Part shown: positions 10,730 to 22,535 of the stretch, piece after piece
Layout of the letters: the number at the start of each line of letters is the position of its first letter
Position numbering within the stretch: position 1 is the first letter of the stretch
From: Trichomonas vaginalis G3
Taxonomy: Eukaryota > Parabasalia > Trichomonadida > Trichomonadidae
Reading direction: 5' to 3'
Assembly (NCBI RefSeq): GCF_026262505.1
Contig: NC_067203.1
Location: forward strand, 27,447,411 to 27,511,410
Length of the DNA: 64,000 nucleotides
The notes under the pieces: generated by a model
Database searches by the model: none
The model's input: only the letters and a program-made list of their open reading frames with translations
What the model was told of the DNA's origin: nothing
Position numbers and translations under genes: made by a program

Positions 10730-12737
10730 GTTGCATGCTAAGTTCGGTCAAAATGTAAACCTCTCAATTTTATCGTCGGGGGAAGTAACTCAATTCCTTC
10801 AAAATTATTCTTTAAATATTGAATTTAAAGTTATTTAATTTGGATTATAAATAAATAGGCTAATACAATATTTAAAAATGAGAAAAAATAACTTTTCAAA
10901 GAACTTTTCATAATCTCAAAGAAAATTTTTTATTCAATAATTATATAAATTAATTAACATTCATAATGAAATTGGATTTTTTTTATAAAAAATTGGTCCT
11001 ACTTAACTTTTTGAGAGAATTTGGCTTTCTCGTAAACGAAAAAGGGGATTTGACGGAGTCAAATCCCCGCTCACAAAAAGTGGACTTTACATGTCAAATT
11101 TTATATGCATGTAATGTCCACTTTTATGAGTTTTAGGAAGGAATTGGAAGCCATGAGTTACTGACATTGCATCAGTATCTCATAGCCTCCAATTCCTTCA
11201 AAAAATGGGAGAAACTTTGTCCGAATAGTTTAACATTCGGACAAAGTTTCTCCCATTTTAAGAAGGAATTGGAGGGTAAGAGATATACCATATGAACGTA
11301 TATCTCTTACCCTCCAATTCCTTCTAGAAAGTGTCCAAACTTTGGGTTAATTGCAAAGTATTAACCCAAAGTTTGGACACTTTCAAGTGGAGATGGAAGG
11401 CTTTGGGGTATATATTAATACAATATACCTCAAAGCCTTCCATCTCCACTACAAATGTGAGAAACTTTGTCCGAATAGTTTAACATTCGACAAAGTTTCT
11501 CCCATCTTTCAATGTAATTGCTACCTGTGAGTACTGACTTGAAGTCAGGCTTCACAGGTAGCAATATCCAAAAATTTAAAAACATTTTATCAGTTCGTTA
11601 GAGAACTAGAGCCTCCTAGGTACTGAACCAGAATCAGTGCCTAGGGGACTCTAGTGATCTATATAAATCTGAGAAACTTTGAGGAAATTGTTCGACATTT
11701 CCTCAAAGTTTCTCAGCAATTTAGCGAGGAATGTTCGTTATCGTGTAGATATTTATAATATATACATGATAAAAACATTCCCGCTAAAAGATGTAAAATC
11801 TTATAAGAAATAATTGCAAAAGAATAACAAATTGCAACAAATTTTATTATGAAACTGAACCTTATGAGGTAGTGATTCAAGATCACGCCTCATAAGATTC
11901 AGTTTCAATCTTGAAGTATCTCAAAAGTAAGGCTCTATTTTTTGCCATGTAAGTGTCATTTTTCTGTCCAAATGATAAGTTATTCAGAGAAAGTTTCCCA
12001 GCTATCAAGAGGGAATTGTTCCTTATGAGTTATATATTCATACTGTATACCTCATAAGAACAATCCCTCCTTAAAAACGAGAAAACTTGTTCGAAATTGT
12101 TTATCATTTCGAACAAGTTTTCTCGTTTTTAATAAGAAACTAAAGGCTATGAGGCACTGATTATATATTAGTGCCTCACAGCCTTTAGTTTCTAATAGAT
12201 AGCTGGGAAACTTTCTCCAAATGATAAGTTATTCAGAGAAAGTTTCCCAGCTATCAAGAGGGAATTGTTCCTTATGAGGTATATAGTTAGAATGTATACC
12301 TATAAGGAACAATTCCCTCATTAAAATCGTAGATATTTTTTACTTATTACTCATGCTTTCAAAATCACAATCCTCTGAAAAGTTATTTTTTATTAAGAAT
12401 TTAGAATTTTGATAAATACCTTTTTTCAATTTGATATAATACTTATATATTTTCAAAAAGACATTTTGAAAAGATATCTCAAAAGTTCTCTGAAAACCTA
12501 TTTTTGATTAATTTTGAGAAATATCCGTATTAAATTAATCAATAAATTCATTCAACACTACTTTAATTTTTAAATTCAAAAAATTATATGTGCTTCTTAA
12601 AATGTCTCACAAAAATTTTATTATAAAATTATATACAATATTAAAAATCCCACAACATTTTTTACTTTACATAATCGTACTTCCTCGATGATTAATTTCC
12701 CCTCAATTCCTATCGTTGACCGAACTTAGCATGCAAC
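10730..12737. mobile_element. 2.0-kb hairpin-array element with terminal inverted repeats
   Basis: The left end GTTGCATGCTAAGTTCGGTC is matched by its complement at the right end, giving inverted repeats of about 22 bp. The 6-bp duplication ATTACT flanks it (10724-10729 and 12738-12743). Unit A has a single ATTACT and no insert at the equivalent site, which proves an insertion. No ORF is present. Subterminal AT-rich arms include a second inverted pair, AAAAATAACTTTTCA near 10885 and its complement near 12376. The centre (11044-12319) is a run of hairpins described separately. A 6-bp duplication fits few DNA transposon superfamilies; Polintons also make 6-bp duplications but usually begin AG. 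I cannot assign a family. It is non-autonomous. Confidence 0.85.
11044..12319. repeat. Array of about 18 consecutive hairpins
   Basis: Near-perfect hairpins sit at 11044-11068, 11076-11125, 11137-11199, 11202-11259, 11261-11325, 11327-11384, 11386-11450, 11455-11505, 11517-11565, 11605-11655, 11669-11716, 11722-11786, 11851-11906, 12009-12069, 12073-12130, 12135-12193, 12200-12253 and 12257-12319. A half hairpin lies at about 11968-12003. Stems are roughly 20-28 bp. One class has an AAACTTT/AAAGTTT core with an 8-base loop. The other is longer, often with GAATTG or ATGAGG stems and AT-rich loops. The two classes largely alternate. Arms differ between hairpins but match within each hairpin. 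Confidence 0.9.
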
Positions 12738-13542
12738 ATTACTAATAGTTATGCGTATGCAATTAAAGTATTTCTGATGGACAAAATGTGAGATTTATAT
12801 CAGATAATTCATTTCTACTATTAAGTTATTCATTTATGAGTTTGCACTTATTCGCACTAAATAAATAACTATTAAAAATTGTTTTAATTAATTGACACCA
12901 TATAATAGAGTGAATTTTGTTTGATCAAACAACAATAGATGATAGATATAAAGCCAAGAAACTTGCTATTAATATGCTCTACTTGCTATTTCAATGTAAG
13001 TATGATATTTTCTAAATGTTTCGTTCAGATAACTTAGATATATTAGTCAAAATTTGAAATTTTAATAGCACATATATTAAAAATAATTATTATTCATAAA
13101 AGATTAATGAAATAGTAAAAAAAATCAATCAAATTATAAAAATACAACATATGGTTTTTTATGGTTGTCTCATAATAGCATTTCATGAGAAAAAATATAA
13201 TACGAGTGGGGGACAAACTCGCCCATTGTCACTTTTTCATTAACCTTAAACTTGTAATTTCATTATTTTTAATTAACCTTATTTCTTTCCCAATTCCTGA
13301 TTTATTTTATTCACTTACTATTAAAAGTCACATTTTAATAAAATATAATAATTTATTTATAGCATTTTTTACTATACTGTAATAAAAAATTAATTATAAT
13401 AAATTAAATGTTTATTAAATCAAATTTTCTTTGCATAATATTTTTAATGTTGAGTAAACAATGTTGGGATCAAGTGTATCATTTTTCAGACCTTTCTGAA
13501 CAGCTTCAAGCATACTGATGCATTCGACTTTTTTAAATTGTG

Positions 13543-13947
13543 TCATTTCTTCGAAATCTCTTGTTGAAACATTTCCGGAATGATCCCACTATCAAATGGG
13601 ATATTAAGATCTTTGAAACACCTTAATTGTGCGTAAACACAGTCTTGATTTGATTCAAAATATCTTGTTAAATAAGATCTATAAAAATATGATGTAATTT
13701 GTTGTGATTTGTTTGGAAAAGGGGCAGAATGATTGTGGGTGTTAATACATTTTTCGTATGTGGTACTTGTCATCGGAAGTGTATCAACAAGGAAGCGACA
13801 TGGACAATTCGGCCACTTACAATTAAATTGGATTTGATTTCTTTCTTTCCTAGTTTTATATGAATAACTACAACCTGCTTGGATTTCTTGTTGCACTCCA
13901 TACTTAAGCAACTCGATATATGTGAGTTCGTGATCTTGGATCTGCAT
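13543..13947 (-). pseudogene. MULE transposase N-terminal fragment (zinc-finger domain)
   Basis: This is 134 codons from MQIQDHELTY. Residues about 40-75 read FNCKWPNCPCRFLVDT and then CINTHNH, a C-x4-C-x-C with a downstream H-x-H. This resembles the FLYWCH/FAR1/WRKY-GCM-type zinc fingers found at the start of Mutator-like transposases. The DDE catalytic domain is missing: the frame ends in sequence shared with the C-terminal end of the shorter MULEs. It is therefore an internally deleted gene. The assignment rests on the zinc-ligand pattern plus the element's terminal repeats and 9-bp duplications. Confidence 0.65.
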
Positions 13948-14772
13948 TAAAATGAAATGATTTGAAAGAATAAAGAATTTTGAATATATTGATCTTATTT
14001 TGATAAGCTTGGTCGTGTTTTGAATAGCTTGGCCATCTAATTCAATTATGATCTTTGAAAATTAGGTGAAATAAAACTAAACATAAATGTAAAACTAGGG
14101 ATATGAAATTTTGGTTGTACACAACTTGTATGTGCCGGATACCATTGTGTCAAATTTTTTCTGAAATTAACTTTAAAAGTACTAAGTAAGATCATGAGAT
14201 ATAGCAATATATGTTTAAACCAACTTATATTTTGGTTGTACACAACTTGTATGTGCGGATACCATTGTGTCAAATTTTTTTCTGAAATTAACTTTAAAAG
14301 TACTAAGTAAGATCATGAGATATAGCAATATATGTTTAAACCAATTTATATTTTGGTTGTACACAACTTGTATGTGCCGGATACCATTGTGTCAAATTTT
14401 TTCTGAAATTAACTTTAAAAGTACTAAGTAAGATCATGAGATATAGCAATATATGTTTAAACCAACTTATATTTTGGTTGTACACAACTTGTATGTGCCG
14501 GATACCATTGTGTCAAATTTTTTCTGAAATTAACTTTAAAAGTACTAAGTAAGATCATGAGATATAGCAATATATGTTTAAACAATTTATATTTTGGTTG
14601 TACACAACTTGTATGTGCCGGATACCATTGTGTCAAATTTTTTTCTGAAATTAACTTTAAAAGTACTAAGTAAGATCATGAGATATAGCAATATATGTTT
14701 TAAACCAACTTATATTTTGGTTGTACACAACTTGTATGTGCCGGATACCATTGTGTCAAATTTTTTCTGAAA

Positions 14773-16084
14773 GAGAAAGGGACAGACTAGCCCATTGTCA
14801 CTTTTTAATTTAGCAAATGAACGCTTATGGAGTGGAGTTTTGGGTAAATCTGATTTGCTTATAAATGAAATAAAATCAAAAGAAACCATATTGGCATTAT
14901 ATTATGCAAAAATAAATGAATCTTACTTAGTACTTTTAAAGTTAATTTCAGAAAAAATTTGACACAATGGTATCCGGCACATACAAGTGGTGTACAACCA
15001 AAATATAAGTTGGTTTAAACATATATTGCTATATCTATGATCTTACTTAGTACTTTTAAAGTTAATTTCAGAAAAAATTTGACACAATGGTATCCGGCAC
15101 ATACAAGTGGTGTACAACCAAAATATAAGTTGGTTTAAAATATATTGCTATATCTCATGATCTTACTTAGTACTTTTAAAGTTAATTTCAGAAAAATTTG
15201 ACACAATGGTATCCGGCACATACAAGTGGTGTACAACCAAATATAAGTTGGTTTAAACATATATTGCTATATCTCATGATCTTACTTAGTACTTTTAAAG
15301 TTAATTTCAGAAAAATTTGACACAATGGTATCCGGCACATACAAGTGGTGTACAACAAAATATAAGTTAGTTTAAACATATATTGCTATATCTCATGATC
15401 TTACTTAGTACTTTTAAAGTTAATTTCAGAAAAAATTTGACACAATGGTATCCGGCACATACAAGTTGTGTACAACCAAAATATAAGTTGGTTTAAACAT
15501 ATATTGCTATATCTATGATCTTACTTAGTACTTTTAAAGTTAATTTCAGAAAAAAATTTGACACAATGGTATCCGGCACATACAAGTGGTGTACAACCAA
15601 ATCTTCGACTCGATGAACTTGTCATCGAGTTATATTCCAGTGTTGTTCCTTCATTCCTGATTAAGTTGCAAATTAAAGGTCTGGATTCAGAGAGAAGTGT
15701 TAAAGTTATCAAAAAAGTCACAAGAGATTTCGAAGAAATGACACAATTTAAAAAAGTCGAATGCATCAGTATGCTTGAAGCTGTTCAGAAAGGTCTGAAA
15801 AATGATACACTTGATCCCAACATTGTTTACTCAACATTAAAAATATTATTGCAAAGAAAACATTTGATTTAATAAACATTTAATTTATTATAATTAATTT
15901 TTTATTACAGTATAGTAAAAAATGCTATAAATAAATTATTATATTTTATTAAAATGTGACTTTTAATAGTAAGTGAATAAAATAAATCAGGAATTGGGAA
16001 AGAAATAAGGTTAATTAAAAATAATGAAAATTACAAGTTTAAGGTTAATGAAAAAGTGACAATGGGCGAGTTTGTCCCCCACTC
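14773..16084. mobile_element. MULE III, nested in MULE II in reverse orientation
   Basis: It starts GAGAAAGGGACAGACTAGCC at 14773 and ends at 16084 with the complement of GAGTGGGGGACAAACTCGCC. The flanking 9-bp duplication TTTCTGAAA (14764-14772 and 16085-16093) is exact and lies inside a 121-bp repeat of the host MULE. It carries about six 121-bp repeats and, on the plus strand, the same C-terminal transposase fragment (about 15600-15872) as MULE I. It is clean nested insertion evidence for Mutator-type movement. Confidence 0.9.
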
Positions 16085-16266
16085 TTTCTGAAATTAACTT
16101 TAAAAGTACTAAGTAAGATCATTTATTTTTGCATAATATAATGCCAATATGGTTTCTTTTGATTTTATTTCATTTATAAGCAAATCAGATTTACCCAAAA
16201 ACTCCACTCCATAAGCGTTCATTTGCTAAATTAAAAAGTGACAATGGGCTAGTCTGTCCCTTTCTC

Positions 16267-17396
16267 GTATAACAACTAATTCATTGAAATCTTTAAAGTT
16301 CACTAATTCAGAATTAGAAAATATTTTAGAAAATTTTGGAGACGGTTCTTATCCAACATATATGCAGAATGTGAAAGAGTTTTCCAGATTGTTGAATGAA
16401 TTTAAATATAACGGACCAATTACTAAAAAGGCTATAATGAGATATTTATATCCCAAAAAAGTTGAAAAACAGGAGAATATTCCTCTTTATGGTCCAGAGG
16501 ACCTGGGCTCAGAGAGCCTTGAAACACCTCCTGAATATTTTGAAGAAAAAATTAAACAAGATGAATATTATAACGATGAGATTGAGAAATTGGAACAATT
16601 AAGAAATGAAATAGATGAAAAAATTAAGGAATTGAGAAATGCTGAGAATGAAGTAGAGGGTTTAATGAATATCCCAGCTTCAGAATCAGAAGTTCAAAAA
16701 TCACATGAGGAAAGATATAAAAATTACTTTTTGGAATCTACTAAAAATTTATTAGATGGTGATATTGACGAAACACTTTCAGAAGAAGGCACAAAATTTA
16801 TTCATAAACATAAGCTTCAGTTTATTGACGATGGGGATTATCCATGTATATTACTTTCACCTCCTCTTGATTCTGAAAAATTCAAAAAAGCACTGAAAAA
16901 TGTAACATATGCAACAAATACGATTAAGAAAGAAGACCATGATATTTACACAATTATTATTTAAATAAATGTACAGGTGTTGATAAAGTTTTTGATTTAT
17001 TAGATAAAATATCAAAAGAAACCATTGGAACATAAAATTTTATGCGATTGTGGTTTCATTATTGAAGATACCAATAATGTTTCATATGAAAGAACAGCAC
17101 CGAAGGAAGACGAAGTTGAAAGGTCTATACCATTCGTTATTAAGAACATAAAAGATATGAAAACTTATAAACATTATATTTATTCATTTATTTCAGAAAA
17201 AATGGAAGCAACCCATAAAACATCTTCTCATCATTTTATAGCTATTCATACATTCCTTTTCAAAGTTGTGAAATTAAATAAGACAGGAATTAGATTTAAT
17301 GTATCAGGGTACGCATTCTTGAGTAAATTAAAATGTATTCGTCACGTCGCAGATGATAAAAATTTATGTGTTCTTAATTCATTTTATGGACTTTAG
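16267..17396 (+). pseudogene. P1 part: coiled-coil protein remnant cut by the MULE junction
   Basis: The reading frame is open through the MULE junction with no own start, so its beginning is gone. It has an acidic, lysine/glutamate-rich coiled-coil stretch (about 16545-16660) and then a cysteine-containing segment (LCDCGF). The region is broken. I do not recognise the family. It lies just upstream of the polymerase on the same strand. Confidence 0.5.
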
Positions 17397-17470
17397 CCCT
17401 GGACTCTCTGAGTCTCGGACTTTAAAAAAATAAACTTTATTTTTATTTTTTAATTTTTATTCTTACATAA

Positions 17471-20400
17471 ATGAACAAAAATGGAACAGCTAAAATGAAT
17501 GATAATCAAATAAGAGCAGAAGGTAGAAGGTTATTTAAACGCTTCTATAACATTCCTGATGGTGTTAATCCTAAAACTCGTAGAAGTTATTTAAATGAAG
17601 CAATAGATGCATATGAAGGTTTGACATTTCATCAGAAAGTGAGAGGTTAGCAAGAATGTTAAACGTTAATATTGATTTTTATTATTGTGATCCTCAACCA
17701 GAAGACGTGGACATAAATAAGGTAGACTTTCCATTAGTGGAATCAATAATGATAGATCCAGAATTTGAAACAGTAAATATTTTATTAACACAGAGTCCAT
17801 GTGGAAAACTTCACGCTGACAGAATAACAGACGTTGAAGCACTCACAGGATATAAAGTTTTGCCCCTTTTGCAAAGAAGAAGTTTATTCTATCCGTGATG
17901 ATCCAGAAAGGAAAAACCAAAGAAGATTTTTAAACATTGTGAGAAATGTAAAGAAAATAATGGAAGATTAATTCAAGACGTTCAATTGCAAAAGACACAC
18001 AACCATATGCACCACATATTACGAAACAGAAGATATATCAGTGGTTATTAGCTCATAATTTGCAGGAATATTATCAACCGACAAGATATTATATTACTTT
18101 TGACTTTGAAACATTAGAGACTAAAGAAGAATTACAACTTTCTGAGTGTGCAACTTTGAACGCTTACTTAAAACCATTCATGGTATCATCAACGGTTAAA
18201 TTAAATGATAAAACATATACGAGGAATTTTTGCTTAACTTCGAGTGATTCTTTTATTTCTGATTGGATTGAGTTTTTATTTTCAACCTGTTCATTAGTTG
18301 CTAAATCAAATATTGAACAATATGAAGAATTAATGAAGTCGAACGACCAAACGGCGGGGACTTTGTCCATACATTAAATGAAAAACAGAAGGAAGCATTT
18401 AAAGAACTTCTAGATGAGGAATTCAATAAAGTGAATATCATAGGTTTTAATTCGGGAAAGTTTGATTTAAATTTAATTCTTCGTGATTTAAACACTGCAA
18501 AATGGAAAATAAAATCAATGCTGGGTTCATCTTCACAATTTAAGCAAATCATTGTAAAGAAAACAAACGTTCCATATGAATTGAGATTTATTGACATCAG
18601 AAATTATATAGCGGGTGGGACATTAGACCAATTCACTCAAGATTTCGGAAACAATAAATCACGTGTTAAATCCTTTTTCCCTTATCAATTCATCACATGG
18701 GAAATTACGAAGAAGAATTATATAAAGTGGAACCATTCACTCAAGATTCATTTTATTCAGCATTAACCAAGAAACTATATCAGATAGTGATTATCAAATA
18801 TATCTCAATGATGCTAAAAATTTTAAGAATAGATTAGAATATTTTATTCATTATTGCAATAAAGATGTTGAAATTATGATTGACCCAATTGATAAAATTA
18901 TTGAAGAAACATTTGTTTATAAAATTGACATGCTTCATAATCTTTCTTTATCATCGAATGCTTCAATGATTCGTTACGCTTTAGCATATAAAGACTTAAT
19001 CCTAACGAAAATATCCAGAAGAGATAGAATCAAGTTTTGAATTAACGAAAAAGTATTGGAAATATAAAATTGAATCATATAAGAAACAAGATGAAAAAGC
19101 AGAAAGGGATACTAAAAACAATGTTTCAATGGATGATTTTCAATACTATCACGATTTAATCCTTTCATCTAAATGCAAAATGTGTGGTAAAGCGTTTACA
19201 TATGCAAATAAACCAACATTGGATAGAATCGATAATGAAAAACCACATACCAAAGAAAATTGTCAGTTAATGTGTTGTTATTGCAATGTCGTAAAATCAA
19301 ATAAAGATGAAGATGTTCAACGTTTAAGAATCAATTTAAGAAATTATGCATTAAAAAATAATTTACCAATGACTTTAGATTCAGTTGAAGCTTATCACAT
19401 TCTCCGTAATGGAATTACTGGTGGTCTATCAAATGTTCAACATCGTGTTAATCTTAAAGGAATCACGCACATTAATAAACTTTCATATAATCCAGAAACT
19501 AAAACTGTATCAAATGAGGACACCACCAACATTATGACTCATTTCGTTGGTGTTGACTTTAATTCATTATATCCTTCATCATTTTCATCTAATCCTCATG
19601 ATTTCATTCAATATACTGACCATAAAATGTATATGCCGGGAAGATTGAATGGTGTTATCATTTGTGATACAGCAACAAAGAAAGCAAAAGCACTGGGAAT
19701 TATTAAGAAGAAAAATACCTTATTCGTGGCTGAAGTAAAGGGTCACATTGATGAAAAATACATTAATGATTACATAAACTTTTTACCGATAATAAGAAAC
19801 TTAGATATTATCACAGATGAAAAAACAATTGGCAGTTTTATGTATAATTACATGAAATCAAACAATCTACCAGTTGACCAGAAACAGAGGAAATTAACTC
19901 AGTTAGCATCAACACACAACCAATATCAACCATTTTCTTCTTATTATCTTTGGTATCTAATAGACAGATTTCATTTTATCATCGATGACATTCAATCAAT
20001 TTTAACATTTACGAAAAACACTTGTTTTAATGAATTTGCGAACAAATTTATGAATGAAAGACAAAAGGCTGAATTAGAAGGAAATAAAGGAAAAAGTTTA
20101 TTTTGCAAGATTTCACTTAATGGATCATATGGTTACGATGCAATGAATACACAAAATTACGCAAAGACTAAAATAATGAATGCACAGAAGGCACGCGTTG
20201 CATGTATGTCAAATAAGTTTAAAAACATAAGAGAAATAGGAGAGGATACATATCAACTGATGCTCAAAGATAGATTTTATAGATGTGATACATGTTTACA
20301 AGAGGCATTCTTCACTTTAGATAATGCTAAATACTGGTATTTGGTTTTCATTTATGATTTTATGTATAAATGCATGAATGTTAATCGTTTTCATTTCATT

Positions 20401-20934
20401 GAAGGTGATACTGATTCATCTTATTGGGCAATCGCTGGCGACCCAAATCTTCCTAACACTCAAGCATTTCAAGCAATTGTTACTGATAAACAATTTTATG
20501 ATAAAAACATTTACAAATTCGCACCTTTTGATTTCTTTTGTTTTGATGAGAAATTTAAACCTAAATTAAAGAATAAAGCTGAAGAAAAAGCACATGAGAA
20601 GAAGTTATTGGGTTTAGCAATTGAGAAACAAGGTGATAACATGGTTGCTTTATGCCCTAAATGTTATACATCATTCAACGGTTCAATTGATGGAAGTGAT
20701 TTTAAAAAGATTGCACAAAAAATGAAAGGTGTTAGTTTACGACAAAATAAACAATTAACACCTAAAAATTATTTGGATATAATAAATGATAAATTGATAT
20801 TTGATGGTCAGAATATTAATTTACAACTTAAAAACGGGTCTATGACTCGCTTAACAATCGGTAAGACTGCATTAACAGGAGCACACACTAAGGCTGTATG
20901 TTGTGAAAATGGATGTTGTATGCCGTTTATTTAA
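17471..20934 (+). pseudogene. P1 part: DNA polymerase B (protein-primed), broken
   Basis: It begins MNKNGTAKMNDNQIR after a T-rich box. Polymerase motifs are clear in the last third: motif A VGVDFNSLYPSSF, motif B region KISLNGSYGYDA and motif C EGDTDSSYW. An exonuclease-like part lies upstream (FDLNLILRDLN and FIDIRNY). Between the two sits a zinc/HNH-like module, CKMCGKAF followed by LDRIDN and CQLMCCYCNVVKSNKD. A C-terminal cysteine cluster follows (CCENGCC). Polintons encode protein-primed family B polymerases for replicating their own ends. The gene is broken, with about four or five breaks, mostly in the first half. Confidence 0.9.
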
Positions 20935-21009
20935 TGAAATGCCACAGAAGAGACAAAAGGAACCGTTGAATGATGGGCACCCTTAAACATTTATTTTATT
21001 TTTATATAA

Positions 21010-22515
21010 ATGAATAACACAGATTTAAAAAGATTGATTGATGATTTAGTATTTAATCAAAATTTTCTTGATTATTATGATTTAAAAGCATATCTCCAAA
21101 AATATGATAACAATATAACGGGCGATGATATGGGTTATTATTATCCATATTATAAAAATGAAATTTTGAAATATCATGATAAAATAATTTCTAAAATTAA
21201 AGACAAAATTAAAAATAATGAATATGCAAAGGGAAAAACTAAATCGCAACTTAAACAATTGAAAGATTTCAAAAATAAAGTATTAACAGAAGAAGATATT
21301 GATGAATTATATAAATTATATAATCCTGAGCCGCAAAAAACAAAGGTGCAAAACGCCCAGGTCATTCAGACCATAAATGAAGCACAAGCTTTAATTTATG
21401 ATTCATTAGTTAAACCATATTCAGCCCGACTTTTAAATGAAGATCAACTTTTGGAATTCATCCTTCAACATAAACTCGAAGCGGGAAAGTATATCAAACC
21501 TTTATATACAGCATATTTAAAACAAATGAATAGAATACATCCAGAATTAATGAAGGAGGGAATGAAATCCAAAATCAAAGCAGATAAAATTAAACCACTT
21601 ACAACACCAAAACCTCCAACGACAGTACCTCCTCCTCCTTCAGTTAATCCTTCATCATTCACTTTATTATATCCATTTCAAACATTAAAGAAACAAAAAG
21701 ATTTTAAAAAGGATTTCAAGATATTAAATAAACCAATTGACCCAAAAATTCAACCGTTAAAGGAAAAATTTAGTCGCCCTTCATTTGCTCCATATCCATA
21801 TTCATACGAAATCGATCATCTGGAATATTCAAAAGGAAAAGTTACTTATTTATTTGCCATTAACATTAACACTAGATATTTATATTGCATTCCAGTGAAA
21901 GGGAAAACAGAACAGGAAACAAGAAGAGCTATTCAATACTTACTAGATCATGAAAGAGTAGATAATATCAGGGGTGATGGTGATAAAGGATTTCAGGCAA
22001 CTATGATTCATTATTTCCCACAAATTAATTTTTACTTCTCATCCTCTCCATATACGTTTCATAATAAAATAGTTGATGCGGTAATGAGAACTCTTAGAGA
22101 TGCGTTAGGGGTTAACGGTCAGATATACTGGGATGGAAATCATGACTCCATCATACAACAGTTAGTATATTATTACAATAATACATGGCATAGAACTATA
22201 AACATGAAACCAGTGGAAATGAAAAATGATATTTCAAAAGAATGGGAATATATTAGAAAGCAAATGGAAAGGTTGAATGATGTTAAACGTGAACAAATTA
22301 ATTCGGGGCTCATGAATTTTAAACAAGGGAATAAAGTTTTGATTCATCTCGATTATGGAAAAACTGATAAATCAATGGCAAAAAGAAGACGAAGATTTGA
22401 CACAATAGCTGAATTTGTTAGATATATTAACGGCAATGCATTAGTTGAAGTTGACAATAAATTAATAGAAATTCCGATTTATTTTATTACTCCATTATAT
22501 TTAAATAATATTTAA
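21010..22515 (+). CDS. P1 part: retrovirus-type (rve) integrase, looks whole
   Basis: A 501-aa frame starts MNNTDLKRLIDD, right after the box TTTATTTTTATATAA. Residues 1-200 are a lysine-rich helical region. A proline-rich linker (TPKPPTTVPPPPS) comes next. The RNase H-like rve core runs from about 255 to 400 (YEIDHLEYSKG, RGDGDKGFQ, then VMRTLRDALG, and YYYNNTWHRTIN, which is typical of this family). The C-terminal basic region (KRRRRF) is followed by a small beta-rich tail, as in Polinton c-integrases that end in a chromo/SH3-like fold. The enzyme would join the element's ends to target DNA. It follows the polymerase with a gap of 75 bp. Confidence 0.85.
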   Translation: MNNTDLKRLIDDLVFNQNFLDYYDLKAYLQKYDNNITGDDMGYYYPYYKNEILKYHDKIISKIKDKIKNNEYAKGKTKSQLKQLKDFKNKVLTEEDIDELYKLYNPEPQKTKVQNAQVIQTINEAQALIYDSLVKPYSARLLNEDQLLEFILQHKLEAGKYIKPLYTAYLKQMNRIHPELMKEGMKSKIKADKIKPLTTPKPPTTVPPPPSVNPSSFTLLYPFQTLKKQKDFKKDFKILNKPIDPKIQPLKEKFSRPSFAPYPYSYEIDHLEYSKGKVTYLFAININTRYLYCIPVKGKTEQETRRAIQYLLDHERVDNIRGDGDKGFQATMIHYFPQINFYFSSSPYTFHNKIVDAVMRTLRDALGVNGQIYWDGNHDSIIQQLVYYYNNTWHRTINMKPVEMKNDISKEWEYIRKQMERLNDVKREQINSGLMNFKQGNKVLIHLDYGKTDKSMAKRRRRFDTIAEFVRYINGNALVEVDNKLIEIPIYFITPLYLNNI

Positions 22516-22535
22516 TTTTTTTTATTTCGTAAGAA

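Larger units (their letters stand above)
13204..16266. mobile_element. MULE II (outer), with a nested MULE
   Basis: The left terminal repeat GAGTGGGGGACAAACTCGCC begins at 13204, in the same host flank (ATATAATAC) as MULE I. The right terminal repeat ends at 16266. The right flank is Polinton DNA starting GTATAACAA and does not repeat the left flank. The two ends therefore did not enter this site together, and recombination between two MULEs is the likely cause. It carries an N-terminal transposase fragment and six 121-bp repeats (14112 onward). The last repeat is interrupted by an inverted MULE. Confidence 0.8.

Noticed and set aside
10730-12737. Calling the hairpin element a Polinton remnant because of its 6-bp duplication
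   Set aside because: The ends start GTTGCATGC rather than AG, and there is no Polinton gene or terminal sequence in it.
15188-15379. ORFs reading through the 121-bp repeats in MULEs
   Set aside because: They are open only because the repeat happens to lack stops in that frame. The C-terminal transposase piece beside them is the only credible coding part.
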